DNA of 24,383 nucleotides, from assembly GCA_964547415.1 (NCBI GenBank), contig CAZJNX010000051.1:1-24383 (forward strand). The letters run 5' to 3'. Source of the DNA: CAZJNX01 sp964547415. Lineage in GTDB: Bacteria; Pseudomonadota; Alphaproteobacteria; Rhizobiales; Amorphaceae. The stretch's first letter is position 1. Every line of letters starts with the position of its first letter. The position numbers were made by a program, and so were the translations under genes. The notes under the pieces are model-generated. The model was not told the DNA's origin. It saw nothing but the letters and a program-made list of their open reading frames with translations, and did not search any database. This document shows positions 15,962 through 23,642 of this stretch, one piece after another.

Positions 15962-17233
15962 CTAGCCGAGGCGGCGCAGGTGGCCGTGGACGGCGAGGCG
16001 CGTGGTGAGCGCGGTGATGACGGCCACCAGTAGCACGACCCCGGGGATCGCGAGGTAGCCCGCGGGCCCCACGGCGACCGACCCGAGGAGGGCGCGGGCC
16101 TGGGCCTCGGCGGCCGTCCCCTCGCTCGCCGCGCCCAGGAGGGTGAGGGCGAGGAAGACGGCCGCCGAGAACCCCGCGCCGATCGCCCCGCCGCGCAGGG
16201 ACAGCACGAGGAAATGGCGCTGGAACTCTCGGGCGATGAAGCCGGGTTCCGCGCCGACGAGGTGGAGGACCGCGATCGTCTCCTCGTTGCGGGACATGGC
16301 CGCGCGGGTGGCGAACACGACGGACAGCGACAGGGCGGCGAGGATCAGCCCGGCGAACAGGAGGACCGCCCCCGTCAGGGCGTTCGCCATGTCCGACAGC
16401 CGGGCGGTCCACATGCGGTGGTCGTCGAGGCTCGCGCCCTCCACGGCGGCGACGCGGCGGGAAAGGTCCTGAAGGTCGAGCGCGCCCGGGTCGGCGACGG
16501 TGACGGCGACGAGGCGGGGGACGGGCAGCGCCTCGAGCGGCACGTCGACGCCGAGCCAGGGGGCGAGCAGCGCCTCGATCTCCTCCCCCGAAAGCGCCCG
16601 GGCGCGGCCGACGCCGGGGGCGGCCTCCACCACGCGGCGCACGTCGGCGAGCTGGGCGGCCATGGAGGTGCCCTCGACGGGGCGCACCTCGACGGTGAGC
16701 TCCCGCGCCACGTCCGCCCGCCAGTCCCGGGCCGCGTCCTGCACGAGGGTCATCACCCCCGCCATCACGCACGACAGGAACGTCATGATGGCGACCACCG
16801 CCACCAGCGCCCGGCCGGACACCGACTGGGGCGGCACGATCGGGCCGACGAAGGCGGGCCGCGCGTCCTCCGCCCCCGGCGGCCGCCGGCGGCGCACCGT
16901 GCGGCGGGGCCGGGCGGCGTCCTCCTCCGTCGCCGGGCGACGGCGGGGGCGGGCCACCTCCCCGGGAGGCGCCTCGCGCGGGCGGCGGGAGGCCCTCTCC
17001 TCCTCCGCCACGACCTCGCGGGGCCGGCGCGACGCGGCGTCCTCCTCCGCCACGGCTTCGCGCGGGCTGCGGGAGGCNNNNNNNNNNCGGGAGGCGGTCT
17101 CCTCGAAGCCGGGCGCGGCGCCCGGGGCCGGCCGCGGCCGGCGGGGGCGGGGCGGGCGTTCCTCGTCCCCGGGGGGCTCGCCCGGCGCGTCGCGGCGCAG
17201 GGTGGGGGCCGGGCGGCGACGGTCCCCGCTCAT
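15962..17233 (-). CDS. ftsX: Cell division ABC transporter permease FtsX, long repeat-bearing N-terminal tail
   Basis: As sequenced, 423 residues with four codons touched by the N run (the first, CGN, must be arginine). The C-terminal part is a canonical FtsX: transmembrane segments at about 141-163, 286-308, 344-366 and 391-413, a periplasmic domain at about 165-285 between the first two, and the conserved ATRAAMSRNEETIAVLHLVGA loop after the second. FtsX with FtsE regulates periplasmic murein hydrolases during division. Residues 1-140 form an Arg/Pro/Glu-rich cytoplasmic tail with 14-residue tandem repeats. The ATG overlaps the ftsE stop by 4 bp. The frame across the gap is kept only if the real gap length is 1 modulo 3. 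E. coli FtsX is about 350 residues, so the tail accounts for the excess. Confidence 0.93.
   Translation of the reverse strand: MSGDRRRPAPTLRRDAPGEPPGDEERPPRPRRPRPAPGAAPGFEETASXXXXASRSPREAVAEEDAASRRPREVVAEEERASRRPREAPPGEVARPRRRPATEEDAARPRRTVRRRRPPGAEDARPAFVGPIVPPQSVSGRALVAVVAIMTFLSCVMAGVMTLVQDAARDWRADVARELTVEVRPVEGTSMAAQLADVRRVVEAAPGVGRARALSGEEIEALLAPWLGVDVPLEALPVPRLVAVTVADPGALDLQDLSRRVAAVEGASLDDHRMWTARLSDMANALTGAVLLFAGLILAALSLSVVFATRAAMSRNEETIAVLHLVGAEPGFIAREFQRHFLVLSLRGGAIGAGFSAAVFLALTLLGAASEGTAAEAQARALLGSVAVGPAGYLAIPGVVLLVAVITALTTRLAVHGHLRRLG
16952..17095 (-). repeat. Tandem 42-bp (14-residue) repeats in the FtsX tail
   Basis: Three successive units encode ASRSPREAVAEEDA, ASRRPREVVAEEER and ASRRPREAPPGEVA (residues 53-94), the third diverging at its end. 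A fourth begins on the other side of the N gap, where ASR (residues 47-49) is readable before the sequence is lost. The nucleotide units are similar but not identical. Confidence 0.85.
17078..17087. other. Assembly gap of 10 Ns
   Basis: Ten Ns interrupt ftsX exactly at a repeat boundary. The 8-mer CGGGAGGC occurs on both sides (17070-17077 and 17088-17095). The round size suggests a placeholder rather than a measured length. Confidence 0.97.
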
Positions 17234-17901
17234 TCCGACAACTCGATCCGGCCGCCGACGAGGATCAGGCGGCGGGCGTCCACGAGGTCCATGAGGGCGA
17301 TGTCGTGGGTGGCGATCACCACCGACGTGCCGAGCCGGTTGAGCTCGAAGAACAGGCGCAGGAGACGGCGGGCGAGCGGCGGGTCCACGTTGCCCGTGGG
17401 CTCGTCGGCGAGCAGCATCTCCGGCTGGGTGATGAGGGCGCGGGCGATGGCGACGCGCTGCTTCTCCCCGCCCGACAGGATCGGCGGGTAGGCGCGCATC
17501 CGGTCCTTGAGGCCCACCCAGCCGAGGAGGTCGATCACGTCGCCGCGGAAGGCGCTCTCCTCCTGCCCGGCGACCTTCAGGGGCAGGGCCACGTTCTCGT
17601 AGGTGGTGAGGTGGTCGAGCAGGCGGAACTCCTGGAAGACGACGCCGATGCGGCGGCGCACGGCCGGCAGCTGGCGGCGCGACAGGCGCCGGGCGTCGGC
17701 GCCGAACACCCCCATGTAGCCGCGGGTGGGCCGCAGCGACAGGGACAGGAGGCGGATGAGGGAGGTCTTGCCCGCGCCCGATGGCCCGGTGAGGAACTGG
17801 AAGGAGCCGGGCGGGATGTCGAACGTGATGTCGCGCAGGATCTCCGGCCCCGCGCCGTAGCGCAGGCCGACGTTCTCCAGCTCGACGAGGGGTGGCTCCA
17901 T
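17230..17901 (-). CDS. ftsE: Cell division ATP-binding protein FtsE
   Basis: A 223-residue ABC ATPase, the partner of FtsX. Walker A is GPSGAGKT (39-46), Q-loop VFQEF with Q90, signature LSGGEKQRVAIARAL (142-156), Walker B MLLADEPTGNVD (162-173), and switch histidine H199 in ATHD. LDHLTTYENVALPL (95-108) is typical of FtsE. FtsEX transmits ATP hydrolysis in the cytoplasm to periplasmic amidase or endopeptidase regulators at the septum. ATG 17901 gives the family N terminus; the frame is open to an ATG at 18036, but the added 45 residues are Arg/Gly-rich and unlike the family. It is the first gene of ftsE-ftsX-plsC; 190 bp upstream is a 2OG oxygenase gene with a terminator-like hairpin between. 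Confidence 0.95.
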   Translation of the reverse strand: MEPPLVELENVGLRYGAGPEILRDITFDIPPGSFQFLTGPSGAGKTSLIRLLSLSLRPTRGYMGVFGADARRLSRRQLPAVRRRIGVVFQEFRLLDHLTTYENVALPLKVAGQEESAFRGDVIDLLGWVGLKDRMRAYPPILSGGEKQRVAIARALITQPEMLLADEPTGNVDPPLARRLLRLFFELNRLGTSVVIATHDIALMDLVDARRLILVGGRIELSE

Positions 17902-18054
17902 CCGTCCGTCACGCCCGTTGACCCGGTGCCGCGCGGCCGCGCCGCGGACCGACGTCCTACCGCCTCCGGAGCCCCCGCGGAAGGCGCCCCGGGTCCTGCG
18001 GCGGGCGCCCGCGCGGCCCCCGTCGGCGAGCGCCATCGTGCACGCCGCGCCTTA

Positions 18055-18080
18055 CCGTTCCCCTTCCGCCGGGGGAACGG
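18055..18080 (-). terminator. Terminator-like hairpin after the 2OG oxygenase gene
   Basis: A perfect 9-bp stem (18055-18063 with 18072-18080, CCGTTCCCC/GGGGAACGG) with an 8-nt loop starts 13 nt after the oxygenase stop on the minus strand. No T tract follows, so it may need Rho or act as an mRNA-stabilising end. It separates the oxygenase gene from ftsE. Confidence 0.5.
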
Positions 18081-18093
18081 GGGCGGGCGCTCC

Positions 18094-18780
18094 TCAGGCC
18101 GCGTCGTGGAAGATGATGCCGAGCGTCATTCGGCTGCCCGCGCGCAGGCGGCTCACCCCGTGGCGCTGCTTCACCCGGTAGACGCCGCGGGTGCCCCGCT
18201 TCGGCCGGTCGGCGACCGCGAAGGCGATCGCGTGTCCGCGCGGCTGGGGCACCACCTCGGCGCGCGACTGCATGCGCGGGCGCTGCTCGGTGAGGACGAA
18301 CTCGCCGCCCGAGAAGCCGGCCGGGTCGGACAGCAGGATCACCACCTGCAGCGGGAAGACGTGGGGGCCGTAAAGGTCCTGGTGGAGGCAGTTGTAGTCG
18401 CCCGCCCCGTAGCTGAGAAGAAGGGGCGTCGGCTTCGTCTGCCCGTCCGCGTGGCAGCGCGCGATGAACGCCTCGTGGGCGTCGGGAAAGCGGCGGCCGG
18501 TGCCGAGCATCTCCTCCCAAAGGTTCGCCACCGGCACGAGACGGGCGTAGAGGGCACGGCGCAGCGCGGCGATCTCCTCCGGCACGGGCGCGGCGAAGTA
18601 CTTGTAGACGCCCTCGCCGAAGCCGTGGCGGCGCATGTCGATCCGGCTTCGGAACAGCGCCTCGTCCTCCCACAGGGCGGCGATGCGCTCGCACGCGGCC
18701 GCGTCGAGGACTTCTCCGAGGTCGGCGTGGCCGTCGGCGGAAAGGGCGGTTTCGGGCGAGTCGATCGCGGTGGCGTCCAT
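18094..18780 (-). CDS. 2-oxoglutarate/Fe(II)-dependent oxygenase (DUF2086 family)
   Basis: A 228-residue non-haem iron oxygenase. The metal ligands are H133 and D135 (CLHQDLYGPH) and H207 (QRHGVSR), and R217 (SRMTLGIIFHD) would bind the 2-oxoglutarate carboxylate. GGEFVLTEQRPRMQSR (158-173) is a strong family block. The substrate is not established for this family; a link to alkylation damage repair has been suggested for related genes because of neighbours, but no such neighbour is present here. ATG 18780 is chosen because GGAG lies 6 nt upstream; an in-frame ATG at 18798 and the open frame to 18894 are less likely. It is transcribed towards ftsE and ends at a hairpin. Confidence 0.9.
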   Translation of the reverse strand: MDATAIDSPETALSADGHADLGEVLDAAACERIAALWEDEALFRSRIDMRRHGFGEGVYKYFAAPVPEEIAALRRALYARLVPVANLWEEMLGTGRRFPDAHEAFIARCHADGQTKPTPLLLSYGAGDYNCLHQDLYGPHVFPLQVVILLSDPAGFSGGEFVLTEQRPRMQSRAEVVPQPRGHAIAFAVADRPKRGTRGVYRVKQRHGVSRLRAGSRMTLGIIFHDAA

Positions 18781-18859
18781 TGGCGTCTCCGGTCGCATCC
18801 TGCACAGAACGTCGCGCGTCCGGGCGCCGTTCGCCCACCCGTTTTCCGGCCGCGCCGCC

Positions 18860-19609
18860 TCAGCCCGCCGTCTCGCCCGCCGCGCGCCGGGCAAGACGGT
18901 CCGACACGCCGGTGATCGTCCGGCCGGAGAGCGGGGCGAAGGCGCCCGCCGCAGGCCGCGGCAGCTCCAGCCGCACGAGCATGTCGGCGAGGAGCACCCC
19001 CGCCGTGATCCCGTCGAACACCGGGACCGGCATCCGCTCCCTCAGCGCCCCCGTCGCCCCGGCCAGCACCGCGCCGAGGAGGACCACCGCGTCGAGCCCC
19101 TCCCGCTCGGCGAGGTCGGCCGCGATGCCGCCGAGGTGCTCGAAGACGGCCCCCCGGTCCCCCGGCGCGAAGGCGTAGGGGAGGTCCACGTAGGCCTCCG
19201 CCGCCACGGCGCCGACGCCGGCCGCCGCGATCGTCTCCCGGTAGACGGGCGCCGTCCGCGGGTTGAGCCCGACGACGCCGATCCGGTCGCCCACCGCCCG
19301 CGCCGCGATGAGCGACGCCTGGGTCATGCCGACCACCGGGATCGGCAGGATCTCCTTGAGGGAGCGAAGCGCGGTGTCGAACGACACGCCGAGGAGCACC
19401 GCGTCCGCCTCGTCCGCGTGTTCGAGCACCAGCTCCACGAGGCGGGGGGCGGCGATCTCGTTCTCGAGGCGCGAGGCGATGATGGCCGGCCCCGCCTCCG
19501 GCGTCAGGCCGCGGACCATCAGGTCGGGCACGGGAACGGCGAGGGCCGCCTCCGTCATCAGCTCGGTGACGTGGGCGGAGGTGTTGGCGTTGGCGAGGAG
19601 GAGGCGCAT
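18860..19609 (-). CDS. Asp/Glu/hydantoin racemase family protein lacking catalytic cysteines
   Basis: A 249-residue protein of the aspartate/glutamate/hydantoin racemase superfamily. The N terminus MRLLLANANTSAHVTELM is the family's NPNT-like block, and DAVLLGVSFDTALRSL (69-84), PIPVVGMTQASL (89-100) and DAVVLLGAVLAG (173-184) line up with the two active-site loops. In active racemases each loop carries a cysteine; here the positions fall at about V75/S76 and G179, and there is no cysteine anywhere in the protein. It is therefore unlikely to racemise by the two-thiol mechanism. It is divergent from hyuA-hyuB, the usual setting of a hydantoin racemase. The ATG at 19609 has GGAG-poor upstream sequence, but the N terminus fits. 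It ends 79 bp before the oxygenase start. Confidence 0.85.
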   Translation of the reverse strand: MRLLLANANTSAHVTELMTEAALAVPVPDLMVRGLTPEAGPAIIASRLENEIAAPRLVELVLEHADEADAVLLGVSFDTALRSLKEILPIPVVGMTQASLIAARAVGDRIGVVGLNPRTAPVYRETIAAAGVGAVAAEAYVDLPYAFAPGDRGAVFEHLGGIAADLAEREGLDAVVLLGAVLAGATGALRERMPVPVFDGITAGVLLADMLVRLELPRPAAGAFAPLSGRTITGVSDRLARRAAGETAG

Positions 19610-19665
19610 GGCGGCGTCCGCGGGCGGGGGCTCGGGGCGGGAACCGTGCCCGCGCCGCGCCTGCG

Positions 19666-19682
19666 GCGCAAGCGGCTTGCGC
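19666..19682. promoter_or_regulatory. Palindrome, possible operator between racemase-like gene and hyuA
   Basis: GCGCAAG-CGG-CTTGCGC is a perfect 7-bp inverted repeat with a 3-bp centre, in the 151-bp divergent region. Each strand's right arm contains TTGCGC, which could be a poor -35; for hyuA a TATCCG follows 17 bp downstream (19700-19705). An operator for a dimeric regulator is inference. No regulator gene is visible nearby. Confidence 0.4.
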
Positions 19683-19760
19683 GGGCGCGCCGCGGCGCCT
19701 ATCCGACCCGCACGGGCCGGCGCGGCCCGGAGACGGGAAGACGGGACGACGGGAGCGGGC

Positions 19761-21842
19761 GTGGCGGGCATCCGGATCGGCATCGACATCGGCGGCACCT
19801 TCACCGACCTCGTGGCCGAGACGGCCGGCGGGCTCCTGGCGCGCAAGGTCCTCACCACGCCCCGCGCGCCGGAGGAGGGGGTGCTCGCGGGGCTCGAGAT
19901 CCTGCTTCGCGCCGCCGGCGCCGGGCCGGCCGACGTCGCCCTCCTGATCCACGGCACGACGCTCGCCACCAACGCCATCATCGAGCGCAAGGGCGCCGTC
20001 ACCGGCCTCATCGCCTCCGAGGGGTTTCGCGACACGGTGGAGATCGCCGACGAGGGCCGCTTCGACCAGTACGACGTGTTCCTGAAGAAGCCCGAGCCGC
20101 TGGTCCCCCGCGAGCGCCGCCTCACCGTGCCGGAGCGGGTCGACCACGCCGGCCGGGTCGTCGTCCCCCTCGACGAGGACAAGGTGGCCGAGGCCGCCCG
20201 GCGGCTTGCGGACATGGGCGTCGCCTCGGTCGCGATCGCGTTCCTGCACGCCTTCGCCGCCCCGGCCCACGAGCGGCGCGCGCGGGAGATCGTGAGGGCG
20301 GTGGCGCCGGGGATGGCCGTGAGCCTCTCCTCGGAGGTGGCGCCGGAGATCCGCGAGTACGAGCGCACCTCGACGACCTGCGCCAATGCCTACGTCCAGC
20401 CGATCATGGACGGCTACCTCGACCGGCTGGAGCGGGGCCTCGCCGGGCGAGGCTTCTCGGCGCCCGTCCTGATGATGACCTCGGGCGGCGGCCTCACCAC
20501 GGTGGAGACGGCGCGGCGCGTACCCGTCCGCCTCGTGGAATCGGGGCCCGCGGGCGGGGCGATCCTCGCCGAGGCGCTGGCGGAGAGCCTCGAAGCGCGG
20601 CACGTCCTCGCCTTCGACATGGGCGGGACGACGGCCAAGCTCACCATGATCGAGGGGGGCAAGGCGCGCACCGCCCGCACCTTCGAGGTGGACCGGACGG
20701 CCCGCTTCATGAAGGGCTCGGGCCTGCCGATCCGCATTCCCGTGATCGAGATGGTGGAGATCGGCGCGGGCGGCGGGTCGATCGCGGACGTCGACGCCAT
20801 GGGCCGCCTGAGGACGGGGCCGGAAAGCGCGGGCTCCGAGCCCGGCCCGGCCTGCTACGGCCGCGGCGGCGATCGCCCGGCCGTCACCGACGCCGACCTC
20901 CTCCTCGGACACCTGGACGCGGACGCCTTCGCCGGCGGCACCATGCGCCTCGACGCGGACGCCGCCGCGCGGGCGGTGGAGGCGCACGTCGGCGCCCGCC
21001 TGGGCCTCGGCGCGGCCGAGGCGGCCGACGCCATCCGCGAGATCGTGGACGAGACCATGGCCGCCGCGGCCCGCCGGCAGGCCGTGGAGGCGGGGGCGGA
21101 CCTTTCGGCCTACGCCATGATCGCCTTCGGGGGCGCCGCGCCCCTCCACGCGGCGCGGATGGCGGAAAAGCTCGGCATCGAAACGGTGGTGATCCCGGCG
21201 AACGCGGGCGTCGGCTCGGCGGTCGGCTTCCTGCGCGCCCCCATCGCCTACGAGGCGGTGGGCTCCCTCCACGTGCGCCTTTCCGCCTTCGACGCGGACG
21301 CGGTGAACGCGCGCCTTCTGGCCATGCGCGCGGAGGCGGAGGCGATCGTGCGGGCGGGCGCGCCGGAGGGCCCGCTCGACGAGGAGCGGACCGCCTTCGC
21401 CCGCTACGTGGGCCAGGGCCACGAGATCCGCATCCCCCTCCCCTCGCGCCCGCTCGGGCCTGAGGACGCGGCGGCGCTGCGCACAACGTTCGAGGAGGCG
21501 TACGCCGCCCGGTTCACCCGCACGATCCCGGACGGCGAGATCGAGATCCTGTCCTTCTCCCTGACCCTCTCCCAGGCCGTCGCCCCGCCCGGCGCGCCGC
21601 CCGCCCCGCCGCCCGCGGCCGGGGACCCGCCGGCCCGCACGCGGGAGGTGACGCTCGCGGGCGGCGGGCGGCGGGCCGTTCCGGTCTTCGCCCGGGCGGA
21701 CCTCGCCGAGGGGGTAGCCGTCGATGGGCCGTGCCTCGTGGAGGAGCAGACGACGACGACGGTCGTCTCCGCCCGCTTCCGCGCCGCCCTCGACGGGGCG
21801 GGCAACCTCGTCCTCACCGCCCGCGAAGGGAGCGAGACATGA
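19761..21842 (+). CDS. hyuA: Hydantoinase/oxoprolinase subunit A (HyuA family)
   Basis: A 693-residue ATP-binding subunit of the ATP-dependent hydantoinase/5-oxoprolinase/acetone-carboxylase superfamily. Nucleotide-binding blocks of the actin-like fold are DIGGTFTD (9-16), HGTTLATNA (64-72), MMTSGGGLTT (238-247), ESGPAGGA (260-267) and DMGGTTAK (286-293). The subunit activates an amide or carbonyl substrate with ATP; HyuB completes the reaction. The exact substrate (hydantoin, N-methylhydantoin, 5-oxoproline or another lactam) cannot be told. The GTG start at 19761 is chosen because GGGAG lies 5 nt upstream and the ATPase fold begins immediately after; the frame is open much further upstream as shadow. 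The stop overlaps the hyuB ATG by 4 bp. Confidence 0.93.
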   Translation: MAGIRIGIDIGGTFTDLVAETAGGLLARKVLTTPRAPEEGVLAGLEILLRAAGAGPADVALLIHGTTLATNAIIERKGAVTGLIASEGFRDTVEIADEGRFDQYDVFLKKPEPLVPRERRLTVPERVDHAGRVVVPLDEDKVAEAARRLADMGVASVAIAFLHAFAAPAHERRAREIVRAVAPGMAVSLSSEVAPEIREYERTSTTCANAYVQPIMDGYLDRLERGLAGRGFSAPVLMMTSGGGLTTVETARRVPVRLVESGPAGGAILAEALAESLEARHVLAFDMGGTTAKLTMIEGGKARTARTFEVDRTARFMKGSGLPIRIPVIEMVEIGAGGGSIADVDAMGRLRTGPESAGSEPGPACYGRGGDRPAVTDADLLLGHLDADAFAGGTMRLDADAAARAVEAHVGARLGLGAAEAADAIREIVDETMAAAARRQAVEAGADLSAYAMIAFGGAAPLHAARMAEKLGIETVVIPANAGVGSAVGFLRAPIAYEAVGSLHVRLSAFDADAVNARLLAMRAEAEAIVRAGAPEGPLDEERTAFARYVGQGHEIRIPLPSRPLGPEDAAALRTTFEEAYAARFTRTIPDGEIEILSFSLTLSQAVAPPGAPPAPPPAAGDPPARTREVTLAGGGRRAVPVFARADLAEGVAVDGPCLVEEQTTTTVVSARFRAALDGAGNLVLTAREGSET

Positions 21843-23476
21843 CAGCCCTTTCCCCGATCGCCCGCCAGATCGTCTGGGACCGGCTCGTCGCCGTGGTCGA
21901 GGACCAGGCGACCGCCCTCGTGCGCACCGCCTTCTCCACCATGGTGCGCGAGTGCGGCGACCTGTCGGCCGGCGTCTTCGATCCGAAGGGGCGGATGCTC
22001 GCCCAGGCCGTCACGGGAACCCCCGGCCACGTCAACTCCATGGCCGAGAGCGTGAAGCACTTCCTCGCCCACTTCCCGGCGGAGACCATGAAGGAGGGCG
22101 ACGTCTTCATCACCAACGACCCTTGGAAGGGGACGGGCCACCTCAACGACTTCGTGGTGACGACGCCGGCCTTCCACCGCGGGCGGCTCGTGGGCCTCTT
22201 CTCCTGCACGTCCCACCTCACCGACATCGGCGGCATCGGCTTCGGGCCGGACGGCAAGGACGTCTACATGGAGGGGCTGTCGATCCCCTTCATCCGGATC
22301 GTGGACGCGGGGCGCCTCAACGCGGAGGTGATCGCGCTCGCCAAGGCCAACTCCCGCCTGCCGGTGGAAATGGAGGGGGACATCTTCTCCCTTGTCAACT
22401 GCAACGCGGTGGGCGTGGAGCGCCTTTGCGAGACGATGGACGAGTTCGGCCTCGCGGACCTTTCCGAGATCGCCGACCACGTCGTGGAGGCCTCGCGGGC
22501 GGCGGTTCTGGAGGCGGTGGCGGCGGTGCCCGCGGGCACCTACCGGAACGCCATGCGGATCGACGGCTACGACAGCCCGATCGACCTCGTCGCCGCCGTC
22601 ACCGTCGGGCCGGACGGGATCTCGGTCGACTACGACGGCACCTCGCCCCAGGCGACGCGGGGCATCAACGTGCCCCTCGCCTACACCACCGCCTACACCG
22701 CCTTCGGCCTCATGTGCGCGGTCGCGCCCGGCGTGCCCAACAACGCCGGCTCCCTCTCCGCTTTCGAGGTGACGGCGCCGGCCGGCTCGATCCTCAACGC
22801 GATGCGGCCCGCCGCCGTCTCCTCCCGCCACATCATCGGGCAGATGCTGCCGGACGTGGTGTTCGGCGCCCTGCGCCAGGCGATCCCGGACCGCTGCCCG
22901 GCGGAGGGGACGAGCTGCCTGTGGAACATCACCCTGCGCGGCACCCGGGCGGGGGCCAACGAAGGAGCCTACGGCTTCGCCATCACCGTGACGTCGAACG
23001 GGGGCACCGGCGGGCGGCCCGTCTCGGACGGGCTGTCGGCGACGGCCTTTCCCTCCGGCGTCAAGGGCACGCCCGTGGAGATCATCGAGACGATGACGCC
23101 GCTCCTGTTCCGCCGGAAGGAGCTGCGCGAGGGCTCGGGCGGCGACGGGCGCCACCGGGGCGGCCTCGGCCAGGTGATCGAGATCGAGAACGCGGAAGGC
23201 CGGGACATGGAGCTCCTCGCCGCCTTCGACCGGATCGACCATCCGCCCCGCGGCGCCATGGGCGGGGCGGACGGCGCGCCGGGCCGCGTCGCCCTGTCGG
23301 ACGGCACGCGCCTCGCCGGCAAGGGCTTCCAGCGCATCCCGGCCGGCACCCGTCTTATGATCGAGACGCCGGGCGGCGCCGGCTGGGGACCGCCGGACGA
23401 GCGCGCCGAGGCCGACCGTCAGCGCGACGCCACCCGCGGCTACACCGGCACGAAGGCCGCGTCCTCCTCCGCGTGA
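21839..23476 (+). CDS. hyuB: Hydantoinase/oxoprolinase subunit B (HyuB family)
   Basis: A 545-residue catalytic partner of HyuA. Family blocks are TMVRECGDLSAGVFD (34-48), GTPGHVNSM (60-68), the highly conserved ITNDPWKGTGHLNDF (91-105), HLTDIGG (126-132), and near the C terminus GSGGDGRHRGGLGQ. The length is normal for the family (about 520-590). With HyuA it forms the complete two-subunit, ATP-dependent enzyme; no third small subunit, as in acetone carboxylase, follows. The start ATG overlaps the hyuA stop by 4 bp (ATGA), indicating coupling. The last 30 residues are polar and unconserved. Downstream are hairpins that probably end the transcript. Confidence 0.93.
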   Translation: MTALSPIARQIVWDRLVAVVEDQATALVRTAFSTMVRECGDLSAGVFDPKGRMLAQAVTGTPGHVNSMAESVKHFLAHFPAETMKEGDVFITNDPWKGTGHLNDFVVTTPAFHRGRLVGLFSCTSHLTDIGGIGFGPDGKDVYMEGLSIPFIRIVDAGRLNAEVIALAKANSRLPVEMEGDIFSLVNCNAVGVERLCETMDEFGLADLSEIADHVVEASRAAVLEAVAAVPAGTYRNAMRIDGYDSPIDLVAAVTVGPDGISVDYDGTSPQATRGINVPLAYTTAYTAFGLMCAVAPGVPNNAGSLSAFEVTAPAGSILNAMRPAAVSSRHIIGQMLPDVVFGALRQAIPDRCPAEGTSCLWNITLRGTRAGANEGAYGFAITVTSNGGTGGRPVSDGLSATAFPSGVKGTPVEIIETMTPLLFRRKELREGSGGDGRHRGGLGQVIEIENAEGRDMELLAAFDRIDHPPRGAMGGADGAPGRVALSDGTRLAGKGFQRIPAGTRLMIETPGGAGWGPPDERAEADRQRDATRGYTGTKAASSSA

Positions 23477-23477
23477 C

Positions 23478-23505
23478 GGCGGGCGCGGGCGAGCCACTGC
23501 CCGCC
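23478..23505 (+). terminator. Weak hairpin directly after hyuB
   Basis: A 7-bp stem (23478-23484, GGCGGGC, with 23499-23505) with a 14-nt loop begins one base after the hyuB stop. No T tract follows. Part of the 318-bp intergenic stretch 23477-23794, which has no credible gene. Confidence 0.3.
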
Positions 23506-23528
23506 ATGCGGATCCCACGAAAACGATC

Positions 23529-23572
23529 CGGACGGCCGCGCGGCGGACCGGGGCGTCCCTGGAGGCCGTCCG
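23529..23572 (+). terminator. Candidate terminator of hyuA-hyuB
   Basis: A perfect 9-bp stem (23529-23537, CGGACGGCC, with 23564-23572) encloses a 26-nt region that can pair further (GGAC/GTCC). It is followed by ACTCTTCT, a modest T-rich tail in the hyuAB direction. Confidence 0.45.
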
Positions 23573-23642
23573 ACTCTTCTGGTCCATTCCGCTGGTGAGA
23601 CGGAAAGGCGCGACATTCCGCCGGAGCCGACACTTCCAGAAG

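Noticed and set aside
17902..18036. N-terminal extension of FtsE from an ATG at 18036
   Set aside because: The 45 added residues are Arg/Gly-rich and unlike the family; ATG 17901 starts where FtsE proteins do.
21404..23587. 727-residue open frame on the minus strand over hyuA/hyuB
   Set aside because: Antisense shadow with low-complexity composition; the plus-strand frames carry all conserved HyuA/HyuB blocks.
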